This document shows positions 33,965 to 45,730 of a stretch of DNA of 64,000 nucleotides, piece after piece (the first letter of the stretch is position 1; every line of letters begins with the position of its first letter). The notes beneath the pieces are model-generated. The model was not told the DNA's origin, ran no database searches, and saw only the letters and a program-made list of their open reading frames with translations. The position numbers and the translations under genes are program-made. This DNA is from Cryptomeria japonica. Lineage: Eukaryota; Streptophyta; Pinopsida; Cupressales; Cupressaceae. The DNA is taken from positions 597,745,335 to 597,809,334 of the forward strand of contig NC_081415.1 in assembly GCF_030272615.1 (NCBI RefSeq). Reading direction: 5' to 3'.

Positions 33965-36900
33965 TGAAAAATTGTCAAAATTTGGCATGGTTTTTCTCGA
34001 TGTTAGTGACATGTAAGAACGATCCATCTAATCCTGTGGGGTTGTGTTTTGGCACTCTAAAAAAACATCTCTAGGTTTGGGTAGACTCAGATCCAGTTGC
34101 TCATGGCGACTCTTTCTCGGTCGCGACAAAAAGTGACAGATGAGTTCAATGAAAAGTTGCACAATGCCCCATCTTTCAATCCGCTCGTCGCGACACCGAA
34201 CCGTTAGCTTGTATGCATCGGGGTGGCTGGGTTTACACTTGGAATGCCTTCTTTTTTCTCTCCAACTCGCCCGATCGTTGCGGGCCACACCCTAGTAGCC
34301 AAATCGCCCAAGTGCTCAAATTGCTCAAAGTTGTCAATATTCGGCATCGCGTTTCTCCGTGCCCGTTAATCATAAGAATGATCCATCTAATCCTGTGGGG
34401 TCATGTTATGGCACTCTAAAAAAGACTCTCTTAGTTTGGGTAGACTCGGATCCAATTGCTTGTGGTGACTCTTTCTTGGTCGCGACAAAAAGCGACAGAT
34501 GAGTTCAATGAAAAGTTGCACAATGTCCCATCTTTCAATCCGCTCATCGCGGCACCGAACCATTAGCTCGTACATGATGAGGTGGCCGGGTTTATGCTTG
34601 GAATGCCTTCTTTTTTCTCTCCAACTCACCCGATCGTTGCGGGCCACACCCTAGCCACCAAATCGCTCAAGTGCTCAAATTGCTGAAAGTTGTCAATATT
34701 CAGCATCGCGTTTCTCCATGCCCGTTAATTGTAAGAATGATCCATCTGATCCTGCAGGGTCGTGTTATGGCACTCTAAAAAAGCCTCTCTGATTTTGGGT
34801 AGACTCAGATCCAGTTGCTCGTGGTGACTCTTTCTCGGTCGCGACAAAAAGCGTCATATGAGTTCAATGAAAAGTTGCACAATGCCCCATCTTTCAATCC
34901 GCTCGTTGCGACACAAAACCATCAGCTCGTACGTGTCGGGATAGTCGGGTTTACACTTGGAATGCTTTCTTTTTTCTCTCCAACTCACCCGATCATTGCG
35001 GGCCACACCCTAGCAGCCAAATCGCCCAAGTGCTCAAATTGCTCAAAGTTGTCAATATTCGGCATGGCGTTTCTCCGTGCTCGTTAATCATAAGAATGAT
35101 CCATCTGATCCTACAAGGTCATGTTATGGCACTCTAAAAAATCCTCTCTTGGTTTGGGTAGACTCAGATCCAGTTGCTCGTGGTGACTCTTTCTCGGTCG
35201 CGACAAAAAGCATCAGATGAGTTCAATGAAAAGTTGCACAATGCCCCATCTTTCAATTTGCTCGTCACGACACTGAACTGTCAGCTTGTATGCATTAGGG
35301 TGGCTAGGTTTACGCTTGCAATGCCTTCTTTTTTCTCTCCAACTCACCCGATCGTTGCGGGCCACACCCTAGCAGCCAAATCGCCCGAGTGCTCAAATTG
35401 CTCAAAGTTGTCAATGTTCGGCATCGCGTTTCTCCGTTCCCGTTAATCATAAGAATGATCTGTCTGATCCTACGGGGTCATGTTATGGAACTATAAAAAA
35501 GACTCTCTCAGTTTGGGTAGACTCGGATCCAGTTGCTCATGGTGACTCTTTCTTAGTCGCAACAAAAAGCATCAGATGAGTTCAATGAAAAGTTGCACAA
35601 TGCCCCATCTTTCAATCCGCTCATCGTGGCACCGAACCGTCAGCTCATACGCATCAGGGTGGCTGGGTTTATGCTTGGAATGCCTTCTTTTTGCTCTCCA
35701 ACTTGCCCGATCATTGCGGGCGACACCCTAGCAGCCAAATCGCCCGTGCTCAAATTGCTCAAAGTTGTCAATATTTGGCATTGTGTTTCTCTGTGCCTAT
35801 TAATCATAGGAATGATCTATCTGATCCTATGGGGTCATCTTATGGCACTCTAAAAAATCCTCTCTCGGTTTGGGTAGACTCGGATCCAGTTGCTCATGGC
35901 GACTCTTTCTCGGTCACGACAAAAAGCGTCAGATGAGTTCAATGAAAAGTTGCACAATGCCCCATCTTTCAATCTACTCATTGCAGCACTGAATCGTCAG
36001 CTTGTATGTGTCGGGGTGGTTGGGTTTATGCTTGGAATTCCTTCTTTTTTCTCTCCAACTCGCCCGATCATTGTGGGCCACACCCTAGTAGCCAAATCGC
36101 CCAAGTGCTCAAATTGCTCAAACTTGTCAATATTCGGCATCACGTTTCTCCGTGCCTATTAATCATAAGAATGATGTGTCTGATCCTATAGGGTCATGTT
36201 ATGGTACTCTAAGAAAGCCTCTCTCAGTTTGGGTAGACTCGGATCCAGTTGCTTGTGGCGACTCTTTCTCGGTCGCGACAAAAAGCGTCAGATGAGTTCA
36301 ATGAAAAGTTGCACAATGCCCCATCTTTCAATCTGATCATCATGGCACTAAACCGTAAGCTCGTACATGCCAGGGTGGCTAGGTTTATGCTTGAAATGCC
36401 TTCTTTTTTCTCTCCAACTTGCCTGATCATTGCGGGCCACACCCTAGCAGCCAAATCGCCCAAGTGCTCAAATTGCTCAAAGTTGTCAATATTCAGCATC
36501 ACGTTTCTCCGTGCTTGTTAATCATAAGAAGAATCCATCTGATCCTACAGGGTTGTGTTATGGCACTCTAAAAAATCCTCTCTCAGTTTGGGTAGACCCG
36601 GATCCAGTTGCTCGTGGTGACTCTTTCTCGGTCGCGACAAAAAGCGTCAGATGAGTTCAATGAAAAGTTGCACAATGCCCCATCTTTCAATCCACTTGTC
36701 GCAGCACCGAACCATCAGCTCATATGCATTGGGGTGGCTGGGTTTATGCTTGGAATGCCTTCTTTTTTCTCTCCAACTCGCTCGATCGTTGTGAGCCACA
36801 CCCTAGCAGCCAAATCGCCCAAGTGCTCAAATTGCTCATAGTTGTTAATATTCGACATCGCGTTTCTCCATGCCTGTTAATCATAAGAATGATCCATCTG

Positions 36901-38035
36901 ATCCTACAGGGTCATGTTATGGTAGTCTAAAAAATCCTCTCTCGGTTTGGGTAGACTTGGATCCAGTTGGTCGTGGCGACTCTTTCTCGGTTACGACAAA
37001 AAGTGTCAGATGAGTTCAATGAAAAGTTGCACAATGCCCCATCTTTCAATCCGCTCGTCGCAGCATCGAACCGTCAGCTCATACGCGTCAGGGTGGCCGG
37101 GTTTACACTTGGAATGCTTTCTTTTTGCTCTCCAACTCGCCCAATCGTTGTGAGCCACACCTTGGCAGCCAAATCGCCCAAGTGCTCAAATTGCTTAAAG
37201 TTGTCAATATTTGACATCACGTTTCTCCATGCTTGTTAATCATAAGAATGATCCATTTGATCCTACGGGGTCATGTTATGGAACTCTAAAAAAGCCTCTC
37301 TCGGTTTGGGTAGACTCGGATCCAGTTGCTCATGGTGACTCTTTCTCGATCGCGACAAAAAGCGTCAAATGAGTTCAATGAAAAGTTGCACAATGCCCCA
37401 TCTTTCAATCCGCTTGTCGTGACACCAAACCGTCAGCTTGTATGCATCGGGGTGGTTGGGTTTATGCTTGGAATGCCTTCTTTTTTCTCTCCAACTCACC
37501 TAATTGTTGCAGGCCACACCCTAGTAGCCAAATCGCCCAAGTGCTCAAATTGCTCAAAGTTGTCAATATTCGGCATCATGTTTCTCCGTGCCCATTAATC
37601 ATAAGAACGATCTGTCTAATCCTACGGGGTTGTGTTATGGCACTCTAAAAAATCCTCTCTCGGTTTGGGTAGACTTGGATCCAGTTGCTTGTGGTGACTC
37701 TTTCTTAGTCGCGACAAAAAGCGTCAAATGAGTTCAATGAAAAGTTGCACAATGCCCCATCTTTCAATCCGCTCGTTGCGGCATCTAACTGTCAGCTTGT
37801 ACGTGTCGGGGTGGCTGGGTTTACGCTTGGAATTCCTTCTTTTTTCTCTCTAACTCGCCCGATCGTTGTGGGCCACACCCTAGTAGCCAAATCGCCCAAG
37901 TGCTCAAATTGCTCAAAGTTGTCAATATTCGACATCGCGTTTCTCCATGCCCATTAATAATGAGAACGATTTGTCTGGTCCTGTAGGGTTGTGTTGCGGC
38001 AATGAACCGTCAACTCGTACGCATCGGGGTGGCTT
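33965..38035. repeat. 359-bp tandem array, about 11 units, inside TIR-B
   Basis: Head-to-tail units with reference points at about 34097, 34456, 34815, 35174, 35533, 35890, 36249, 36608, 36967, 37326 and 37685; the period is 359 bp (one unit 357). Each unit holds GACTCTTTCTCGGTCGCGAC and CACCCTAGCAGCCAAATCGC. Most units keep a 90-codon frame (TLSRSRQKASDEFNEKLHNA ... KCSNCSKLSIFG) ending at the same stop. Units differ mostly by C/T and G/A changes at CG sites, as expected of methylated DNA. No known domain is recognised in the frame. The last unit is internally deleted. Confidence 0.9.
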
Positions 38036-38212
38036 GTGTCTTGGATTACAAACACATATTTAGGTTCAAAGCTTAAGTAATAATAAACTTTGTGGAATTA
38101 TTCATCTAATCATTTGTACTGCAATTATGGATAACCATGATAAATGATTTGCATTAACCAAAAAGCTACAAATCCATGCAACATTGTATATCGTTAAAAC
38201 TATCAAATATAT
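38036..38212. other. AT-rich spacer between arrays
   Basis: No coding or repeat feature seen. Confidence 0.4.
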
Positions 38213-38545
38213 CCAATACAAACAAATAGGCTTGCCAAAAGCCATATGGACTTAGAATTTCACATATTCATAAAATAAAACATATGTTCAAAATTTCTAT
38301 AAAGGCATACAACATGATATCCAATAAAGTCAAATAGGGGCTTGCCAAAAGCCATATGGACATAGAATGTCACATATTCGTAATACAAAACATATGTTCG
38401 AATTTGCCATATAGGCATACAACATGGTATCCAATAAAGTCAAATAGGAGCTTGCCAAAAGCCATATGGTGATAGAATGTCACATATTCGTAATACAAAA
38501 CATATGTTCAAAATTGCCATATAGGCATACAACATAGGACCCTAT
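38213..38545. repeat. 110-bp tandem repeat, three copies
   Basis: CTTGCCAAAAGCCATATGG recurs at 38231, 38341 and 38451 in otherwise similar units with ACATATGTTC and GGCATACAACAT. It lies just beyond the stop codon of the minus-strand seven-exon gene. Confidence 0.9.
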
Positions 38546-38598
38546 TCTATTCATTTCCCTCTAGGAGAAAGAAACAAATCATGAGATATCTTTGTCTG

Positions 38599-40605
38599 TC
38601 AAGGGGATGGAGTTGTATATGATGCAGGTGTCTTTCCAGTACGTCCACTTGACCTCCTCTCCAGACTTTTTTGTAACTCCACCTGATACAATGAAAAGAA
38701 TGATGTTAGCATATACAAAAAATGAATTTTAGAATGACATATAATAGAATAGTCACTTACCACATACAAATAATCATGATGTTCATCCACAACAGGTGCA
38801 CATTCATTATCTGGAGTGACAAGCCCCTCCTGTAAGCATCACAATATAAATTAAACTAAATACAAGTGTCGTTAAATTTTTCAATAACATATTATTAAGA
38901 TAACAAATGTAATGCTAAATTTACTAAATTTACAAATATGTCTCATACTTCTGTTAAAGCGGTTGAACTTGCTACTACTACAGCAACACCGCGCTCCATT
39001 GACATGCGGACAGAAGGAGGAGTCTCTGAATTCAACATCTAAAAATTAAACAGAGTATATTGATTAATCGCCAAAACTATCTATATTATTTAATAACAAC
39101 ATTAAAGATGAATTGTTTACCTAGGTGAAAGATTATCGATGAAATACACTACGAGGTGTTGATGTTGAAGCTCTAGCATCAAACTATTTGACATCCAAAA
39201 TGAGTAATTAGAAAATCATTCACATAAGGTTCAACTATCTACATATAATAATTATATTTTTTCACTCGTTGTATACCTGTGGAGTCGATGAAGTAGTGAA
39301 AAAGGGTGCTACAGGAATGTTGCTAGTATTGTGAACACTTTGACCCTGATTTTTTATCAAAATAATTTACTAATTTAGATATATTCTCAAATTTACATAT
39401 AAGATTTAATAAAAAGAATGAAATGAACTTGTAATGAAATTCACCTGGGTATCAATGCCAAATGTTTCTTTCAGCAAGGATTCTGTCATGACAATGTTCT
39501 CTGTAGCAAACTCCGCTCGTGCACGTGCATTCTCAGAACTATTAGGATCATAAGTGCAAAGAGAACCACAAGATCGAAAAAAATGAGCTGGAACTTGATG
39601 CCTAGAAGAATCAACATCATCACTCGCATTACCCTCTACTAGAGGACTAGCATACTGTATAAGGTTCTGAGTGAGTGAGCTAGTCGAGTTTAGAGTTTCG
39701 ACCTCAATACTCTCCTTCACAATGGAAGGAATAATAACATGCTCCACCATAGGTTTGGCCAAGGGTCTTGGTGGGAGATTTTGATCATGTTGTGCACCCT
39801 CTCTATCATGTGAGGAACCCCCACCTTTACCTTGGAAATCTAGAAAATCAAAATAGTTTGGGATCTCATTAAGGACAAACTCACAGTACAGTTTTCTCAA
39901 AAAGTATTTGGGTACCTCATGATTATTACATGGGGGCTGATCAAATACCATCCACCACCTATTCCAAAAATTGTTCTTAATCCCTTCATGATGACACCAA
40001 TAAATAGGGAATCTCCTACATCTAGGGTGTAAAGGTTGATTCGTTCGGGGGTCCGTAAAAAGAGCACACAAGTCAAATTTATTAATTTTCTTTTTCTTCA
40101 CTGCAACATATGATAATTTGTCAGCATAAAATTGCTTTTATTCTTCCTTCTTACGGGACCAAAAATTTATTTTCCCACTCACAAATTGTATGTGAGATAC
40201 AATAGATTGCAAAGAATTGGCAAGGTTTGTCCTATGGGAGTTTGTTCCAGTGGGATCTTTTAGCCTTGTGATTAAACCTTCAAGCTCTTTTTGGCTATTT
40301 TCTATTTGACCTAATAGGTTTTCTTGTGTACCTATGGGGTGTCTAGGGATTGTAGGAGGTTCTTGATGTGCTTCTTCTTCAATATGGTCTTCATGAGGAG
40401 TTGATTGATGTGCTTCTTCTTCAATATGGTCTTCATGAGGAGGTGATTGAGTGTTTTCAATATTTTCTTATCTAATCTCATTTTCTGATAATGAAAATAA
40501 GTTTAACTCAATAAACCTAGTTTAATCTTCAAATTAATAAAAAAAAATGACAATAAGATAATAAAAATACATACCTCTTCGAGCTCTTCGATGGCGTGGT
40601 GGCAT
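38599..40605 (-). CDS. TIR-B second gene: seven-exon protein of unknown function (about 481 codons, two to four stops)
   Basis: My reading gives seven exons (minus strand): 40605-40575, 40484-39445, 39345-39277, 39183-39121, 39038-38949, 38829-38761 and 38682-38599. Every junction is GT-AG and the joined frame is 1,446 nt, a whole number of codons ending TGA at 38601-38599. Intron 1 is phase 1, the rest phase 0. Start MPPRHRRARR. Exon 2 holds a duplicated 14-residue acidic unit (PHEDHIEEEAHQ), then INKFDLCALFTDP, RRFPIYWCHHEG and NNFWNRWWMVF, then a Ser-rich tail. In-frame stops are two TAA in exon 2 and TAA plus TAG in exon 4, at least the exon 4 ones looking like CAA/CAG decay. Exons 6-7 can also be read through without a stop. 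No domain recognised. Its place inside the TIRs, convergent to the transposase, suggests an accessory transposition protein (inference). Confidence 0.65.
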
Positions 40606-40739
40606 TTTGATGAGAGATGGACAACTTAATGCCCAATTTCAAGCTTTTACAAAGGGCGAGCACAAGAAAATAGCACCCAAAAATGCCAAAATGTGGGTTT
40701 GGAATGCAGAAATGTGGAGCAAGGGTTTTTTGTTGTTTA

Positions 40740-40870
40740 TAATGCACATAAGGTGCACACCTTATAAGGCGTGCACACTATAGGGCGCACGCCCTATAGA
40801 CTTGGTGTGCCAAGCCTAAGGCTTGGCACACCAAGCCTATAGGGAACACACCCTATAGTGCGTGCACCTT
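40740..40870. repeat. Palindrome cluster near the right TIR of TIR-B
   Basis: Includes a near-perfect palindrome at 40804-40832 (GGTGTGCCAAGCC / GGCTTGGCACACC) and AGGGCGCACGCCCT, flanked by AAGGTGCACACCTT-type motifs. It parallels the ATTTGGCGCACACCAAAT palindromes of the left arm and may be subterminal transposase-binding DNA. Confidence 0.7.
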
Positions 40871-41246
40871 ATGCACTTTTTAATTTTTTTTTGAAGTGTG
40901 GAACCTTTTTGGTACCACAACTTCATGCATATACCCCAAATTGAGGAAAATTTTCTTGAGGGTTTGGCAATCAATGAGACATATGCTATAATTCCCTCGG
41001 TTAATGGTGAGAAGTTGGAAATTACTTCTATACCGACAGACAATGTTAAGTGACTAGTTAACCAACATACATTAAATGTGGTAGTTGGCAGTTCGACACT
41101 ATAAATTAATGTTTTTGGCTCCATTTCACTTCACCGAGCATTCAAACATTTGAAGAGCACGAAATCTCTAGAGCTAAGGCATTTCAAGCAAAGAGGCAAA
41201 GCACTTCAGAAATCAATCCATCCAAAGGCAGAAAAAGGTATTTATC

Positions 41247-44200
41247 ATGGCATCCTCCTCTGCACCTGAATTCATAGCAAACCCTACTGTAGTCAAGGTT
41301 ATAAAACGCCCTAGGCCCATATTTCAACTAGTTCCTGAGATAGCTAAGAAAGATGACAATGTAGGTGCTTTTTCCCAAATTCCAAAGGGAGTTGTTTTTG
41401 CAGAAGATCCTAGAATATACATCCATTGCAACATAGAGGAATTAGGAGATGAAGAAATTAAAAGCATGTATAAGACTGTTATATGAGGCAATTCTGACAA
41501 TGTTAAAACTGAACATAAAATTGTTGAAACCCTAGGATTCACCGAAATCCTCTGCATTCCTGAATTTCCCAAGGAAGTGATTAGGATAGTTTTAAGTAGG
41601 ATACATGGTTCATTCTTTTGGCTTGATTCGATTCACAAAATACAAAGGAAGCTGTGAAAGTAGTAATAGGGTTACCTTCCACCGTTAACAGACCAAACAA
41701 GACTAAGAAGGTCTCCAATGACCTAGTAATGAACTTAATTGGTGCAACATCAGACATAAGGTCTCCGAGGTTTAATGATGTGACTAATATAAACGTGAGA
41801 TTTGTTAGCATGATTTTAGGGTACAAAGAAACTCATGCAAACAGACTTAACTCAGTTTCCAGTTTATGCATTAAGAGTGCTTATGATATGGTTAAAAACT
41901 GTGCAAAAATTGATGTATGTGAATGGTTAAAAGATGAGTTGATTGATAACTTAGGCAAAATCAAGAAGGATAAGAAAGGAACTTTTAGATTTGGAAATCT
42001 ACTTGTATGCTTGATGCTACACATAACTAAATAGGTTCTTGGTATTGGTCATAAGAACCTTGGAATTGATATACCGACAAGTAAACAATTAACAAACCTA
42101 TTCAATAACATGGGTGAGAACAAAGAAAAGAACATTCATGACTATTTTCAAGCACTAAAGGTTAGGATGAACAAAAGGATCAGACTATCACAGGAAATTG
42201 TTAACAAATACAAGGATGATATATGTTTTGTAATAAAAAAGGATGAGATCTGGATGGAAGCAGTCGTCCCTAGAACTATTTGGGTAACAGAGATGGGTTA
42301 TGAAACCGATGATCATATTATTGAGACTTATGCTAAAGCACTTCTAGAAGCACCAAATGAACCTAAGGAAGAAATATTTGGTAGTCCTGAGACCATAGAA
42401 AATCAAATTCAATCTAAGAAGAGAGTGAAAAAGGTTGAAGCAGTTGTGAGAAGAGGTTCTAGACAGGCAAAGGCTATTAAAGAAGACATACTGAAACAAA
42501 CCGGTATCACTGGGGATGAGTTAGGAACTTTACAGCCCGAGACTCACCTATCACCGGTAGCTACTTCTTCGGAGAGTGACATGCCTGCAACTTTTAAAAG
42601 AGTTGTAAGGAAAAGGGATCCTTCACTGACATCCACACCCTCGCCTAGAAGGACTAGATAAAAACAACAGGCAGTGAAGTCTCCAGTTAGAAAGACAACA
42701 CCAAAGAAAAAGTTGACACCAAAGAAGAAGAAGACTAAACAAAACTTGGCCCCTCTTGACAAATTGCTATATGAAATCATAGAGGAAGGGAAACTCAAGA
42801 ACATTGGAAAGGTCTATGATACACTGTCAGCAGATGACAAAGAACAAGTTGAAAACAATGTTATTTTACACCTAGATATCTATAAGAAGTTTCTGATGGA
42901 AGTTGTAGATGAACTACCAGATGAATTATTCAAAAGACCAGAAGCAAGAAGACAAGCTTATGTAGAGCTTGATAAGAAAATCAAAATTGAAAAGTTACTT
43001 GCTGTTTACCTAGTAAATTCACCTAAGGAGATAGATGACTTAATTGCACAAGCCAACCAATCAGTATTCTCTACTGCACACCGACATATTGCATTAATGG
43101 TTGGAAGAGTGAATGAAGTAACAAAGGAAACAAAAAATGCATGGGACATATTTCTTGTTGAAAAAGAAAAATAGGAAGAATACAGGAACCCTAAACCATT
43201 AAAGGTATACCAGAAGGAGAGAGACAAAGGAAAAGGAAAGGTTGGTGGACTCCTAAGCATCAAAGTAAAAGACAACTTACTCCCACCACATCCAATTGCT
43301 ACACTAGTAAAAACTACTGAAGATCAATTGACATATGAGAGTATGGACATAAAGGACACAAATCCTAATCCTAAGGTACTATACACAATTGATGTTGATA
43401 CACAAAAGGTCAACATTGTGATAGACAAAGATATAACTGGCAAAACAGATATGGCTAGTGAGCCACCAACAACTGACAACATTGACAATACTGAAAGAAA
43501 AGTTGAAGTTGATAACATAGAGCAACAAATAGAGAAATAGGCAGAGCAATAGGCTCCAGAACAGGAACAGATTCATGTGAAAATAGTGCCACCGACAACA
43601 GGAGAAGATCAAAAGCCATTGCTTAAAGAAATGGAAACACAGACTGACCTACCAGAGGTCACTACAAGCTTTGTTACTTCCTCCACCAATGGAATTCAGA
43701 ATGCTGGTTCCTCCTCAATAGGCTACAAATCAACAAATGTAACTGAAGTACTTTTGGATTCCATCAAAAGGATAACAAATTGTAGTTCACAGGCTTATAA
43801 AGCTATAGATGATACAATCCCAATTTTGAAGGTGCTAGCTCCTAACTATAACATGGACAATAAGGATTCTTTAAAACAACTTGACACTTTTTGTAAATAC
43901 ATCACTGAGAACACAGTGACTGTCGAGAAAATAAGGGAAGAGGCATTGAAGGATAAGTTAGAAATTGAAAAGCAAAATTTTTTTGAAGAATAGATAAAGA
44001 AGTGTACTAGGGAATTTGACACACTTCTACCAGAACTATGTAACTTATTGAAAGAATACAAAACTCTGTACAAAGACACCTGCAAGACAAACTTTTTGAC
44101 AGTAGACATAGATAAGAAAATGAGCAAGGTATAGGATGAAATCAATAAACGTGCTGATAATTTTGTTAACTCACCTGATACATTATCAATTTTTGAGCAA

Positions 44201-44503
44201 AGGATAACAAGTTTTGAGGAAGAGTTACTTAAGTTAGAAAGAGAAAAGGAGAGAATAGTAAATAAGGCAAAGAATTTGAGACTAAAACTGAGTCCAAGAT
44301 TGGACTATCTAGCATCATTACGGAAGGAAATATCTGAGGCACTAGTATAGGGACATAAAACACCAGCAGAGCATATGCAGCACCTCACCGGTACAGTTAA
44401 AAGAACAGAGACATCAATAAAGGACAACAAGAAGTTTATGGAAAGTATAAACTTGATTTTGGGAGATCTTTTTCAAATTGTAACCACCCAGTTACAAGGT
44501 TGA
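41247..44503 (+). pseudogene. E1 ORF2: long conserved protein of unknown function
   Basis: About 1,085 codons. Start ATG 41247 (MASSSAPEF); one frameshift near 41640; from there to TGA 44501-44503 a single frame broken only by stops, mostly TAG. Conserved with E3: RIHGSFFWL, PNKTKKVSNDLVMNLIGATS, RLNSVSS, DICFVIKKDEIWMEAV with WVTEMGY, and later HLDIYKKFL, ARRQAY and LMVGRVNEVTKET. Between the two blocks is a Lys/Pro-rich stretch (TPKKKLTPKKKKTK, about 42705-42743), a possible nuclear signal. The C-terminus is rich in charged heptads (likely coiled coil) and ends near the polypurine tract. No RT, RNase H, integrase, protease or envelope-like feature is seen. Function unknown. Confidence 0.75.
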
Positions 44504-44529
44504 GACTACAAATCTATTGACATCTTGAC

Positions 44530-44700
44530 AACCTTTGTCATTGATGCCAAAGGGGGAGTAGTAGTATGAGAAAATAACTGGCAAAAGACTTATCTACTTA
44601 GGGGGAGTTCTTATATTTTGGTAACATTTTTGGATTACAAATTTTGGATACACTTTTGAATTTTCTCATGAGTGTTTCCATCAATGCCAAAGGGGGAGTT
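44530..44700 (+). promoter_or_regulatory. E1 polypurine tracts before the 3' LTR
   Basis: AAAGGGGGAG at about 44549-44558 and again at about 44689-44698, just before the LTR, plus TAGGGGGAG near 44600. The one next to the LTR is the expected plus-strand primer; the others are extra copies, as also seen in Copia-1. Confidence 0.75.
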
Positions 44701-45504
44701 TGGTTGCATATTCACACTCCAATGAGACATTGTAGGTGATTGAAGGTTTTGTCATTGATGGCAACCTTACAATCCTATGGCACCGGCAAGGCATTACACT
44801 AGCAAGATAGTTCACCGGCACTAGCAAGATCAGATGCTACACCGGCACTCAGACCACCGGCACCGACAGAGAAAGGAAGCATACCGACACATAGGCTGAC
44901 AGGATTTTTGTTATATTATATTTTGTTTATTATTGTAAAATCTTTTGTAAGCTGACTTGGCATCATTGTAAAATGACTCTTATATAAGAGAGATCATTGT
45001 AGAACATTTGTAAGAAAGAAAGGAATATAAAAGATTGTATTTAGGTGAATTAAGGCATACCTATTATGCGAATTATAGGTTAAGGGTTTATGTAAGAAGC
45101 AGAGCAGAAATCGGTATTGGATTTAGCATTATAGATGCTATTCTGAAGCAGTACAAGATACTGGATTTATATAATCCATCATTGTAAGTCAGTGAGACTT
45201 CCCATTTTGTGTTTGAGCAGTGAGCTCTAGGCAGTTGGCCTTCTTGCATGTGCAAGCCCCTCTTGTAGCAGTAATATTCTCTTATTGGTCAGTAAGTGAA
45301 TATTGTGGGTCACAAATCCCACCGAGGTTTTTCCCACACCAGGTTTCCTCTTTAAATCCTTGTGTCATGGTGTTCTTTTCATGTGGATGCTTTTAATTCT
45401 ATTTATTGCATTATTTCTTGCATACCGGTACACTGTTATAATATGCTCTACATGTTTTAAGTTAAGAAATTCAATTCACCGGTTAGATACTGATTCAACC
45501 CCCC
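44701..45504 (+). repeat. E1 3' LTR, truncated at its end
   Basis: Starts TGGTTGCATATTCACACTCC and follows the 5' LTR with scattered, largely transition differences. TATATAAG lies at 44981. It stops within the C-rich tract at about 45504, where gypsy sequence resumes. Confidence 0.85.
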
Positions 45505-45563
45505 TTGCATTCAACATCTTCTAAATTTCTCAAAGAATGGTACCTGAAATCTTGGGATTATAT
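45505..45563 (-). pseudogene. Gypsy RT N-terminal scrap between E1 and E3
   Basis: The minus strand reads QQYNPKISGTIL(stop)EI(stop)KMLNA, the segment just before the KIIFPI of the relic at 26436. It proves that E1 and E3 inserted 59 bp apart in one gypsy copy. Confidence 0.75.
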
Positions 45564-45730
45564 TGTTGGCAATTGACACACAATTGGTTGGTTTCACTAT
45601 GTTTTCATAGATGCAACATGGTATTTTGTTCCGACTTCATGTTTTGGTTTAGTTGTGTATGAACAAGCACTTCACAGACACTACATCGTCATCAGCATCG
45701 AAAGGACAGAAGGATTTCTTTGGTTACTGG
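45564..45730 (+). repeat. E3 5' LTR, first part
   Basis: Begins TGTTGGCAATTGACACACAA. It runs until Copia-1 inserts at 45731 and resumes at about 52854. The total LTR would be about 940 bp. Confidence 0.6.

Larger units (their letters stand above)
28353..40936. mobile_element. TIR-B: 12.6-kb DNA transposon with transposase and spliced second gene
   Basis: Left end GGGTATGTGCACCAAGTTGT; right end in inverse GGGTATATGCATGAAGTTGT. Both continue GGTACCAAAA. CAAA flanks it on both sides (28349-28352 and 40937-40940), a probable 4-bp target duplication. It interrupts E1 between ORF1 and ORF2; the uninterrupted relative E3 (about 54790-54850) shows the two flanks joined. Order inside: left arm with hairpin, palindromic array, captured copia piece, transposase (plus), 359-bp array, 110-bp array, seven-exon gene (minus), palindrome-rich right arm. 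Superfamily not identified. Confidence 0.8.
26437..45504 (+). mobile_element. E1: pol-less LTR retroelement with two ORFs, split by TIR-B
   Basis: It comprises a 5' LTR (26437-27267), PBS, ORF1 (27339-28348), the TIR-B insertion (28353-40936), ORF2 (41247-44503), polypurine tract and a truncated 3' LTR (44701-45504). There is no protease, integrase, RT or RNase H anywhere in it. It sits antisense in the gypsy RT, between the codons for NA and KIIF. The 5' junction is clean (TTTTT then TGTTGG). The 3' junction has lost the last 36 or so bases of the LTR and part of the target duplication. PBS, polypurine tract and LTR modules match the copia elements in this window, so it was probably mobilised by them (inference). 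Confidence 0.85.

Noticed and set aside
34028-34647. Minus-strand frames in the 359-bp array (MARNDRASWREKRRHSK)
   Set aside because: They are the reverse of the repeat unit; the plus-strand frame is kept in more units.
38599-38790. Unspliced 63-codon frame spanning exons 6 and 7 of the TIR-B second gene
   Set aside because: The 78-bp interval has good GT-AG borders and merely happens to lack stops; read-through is possible but not favoured.
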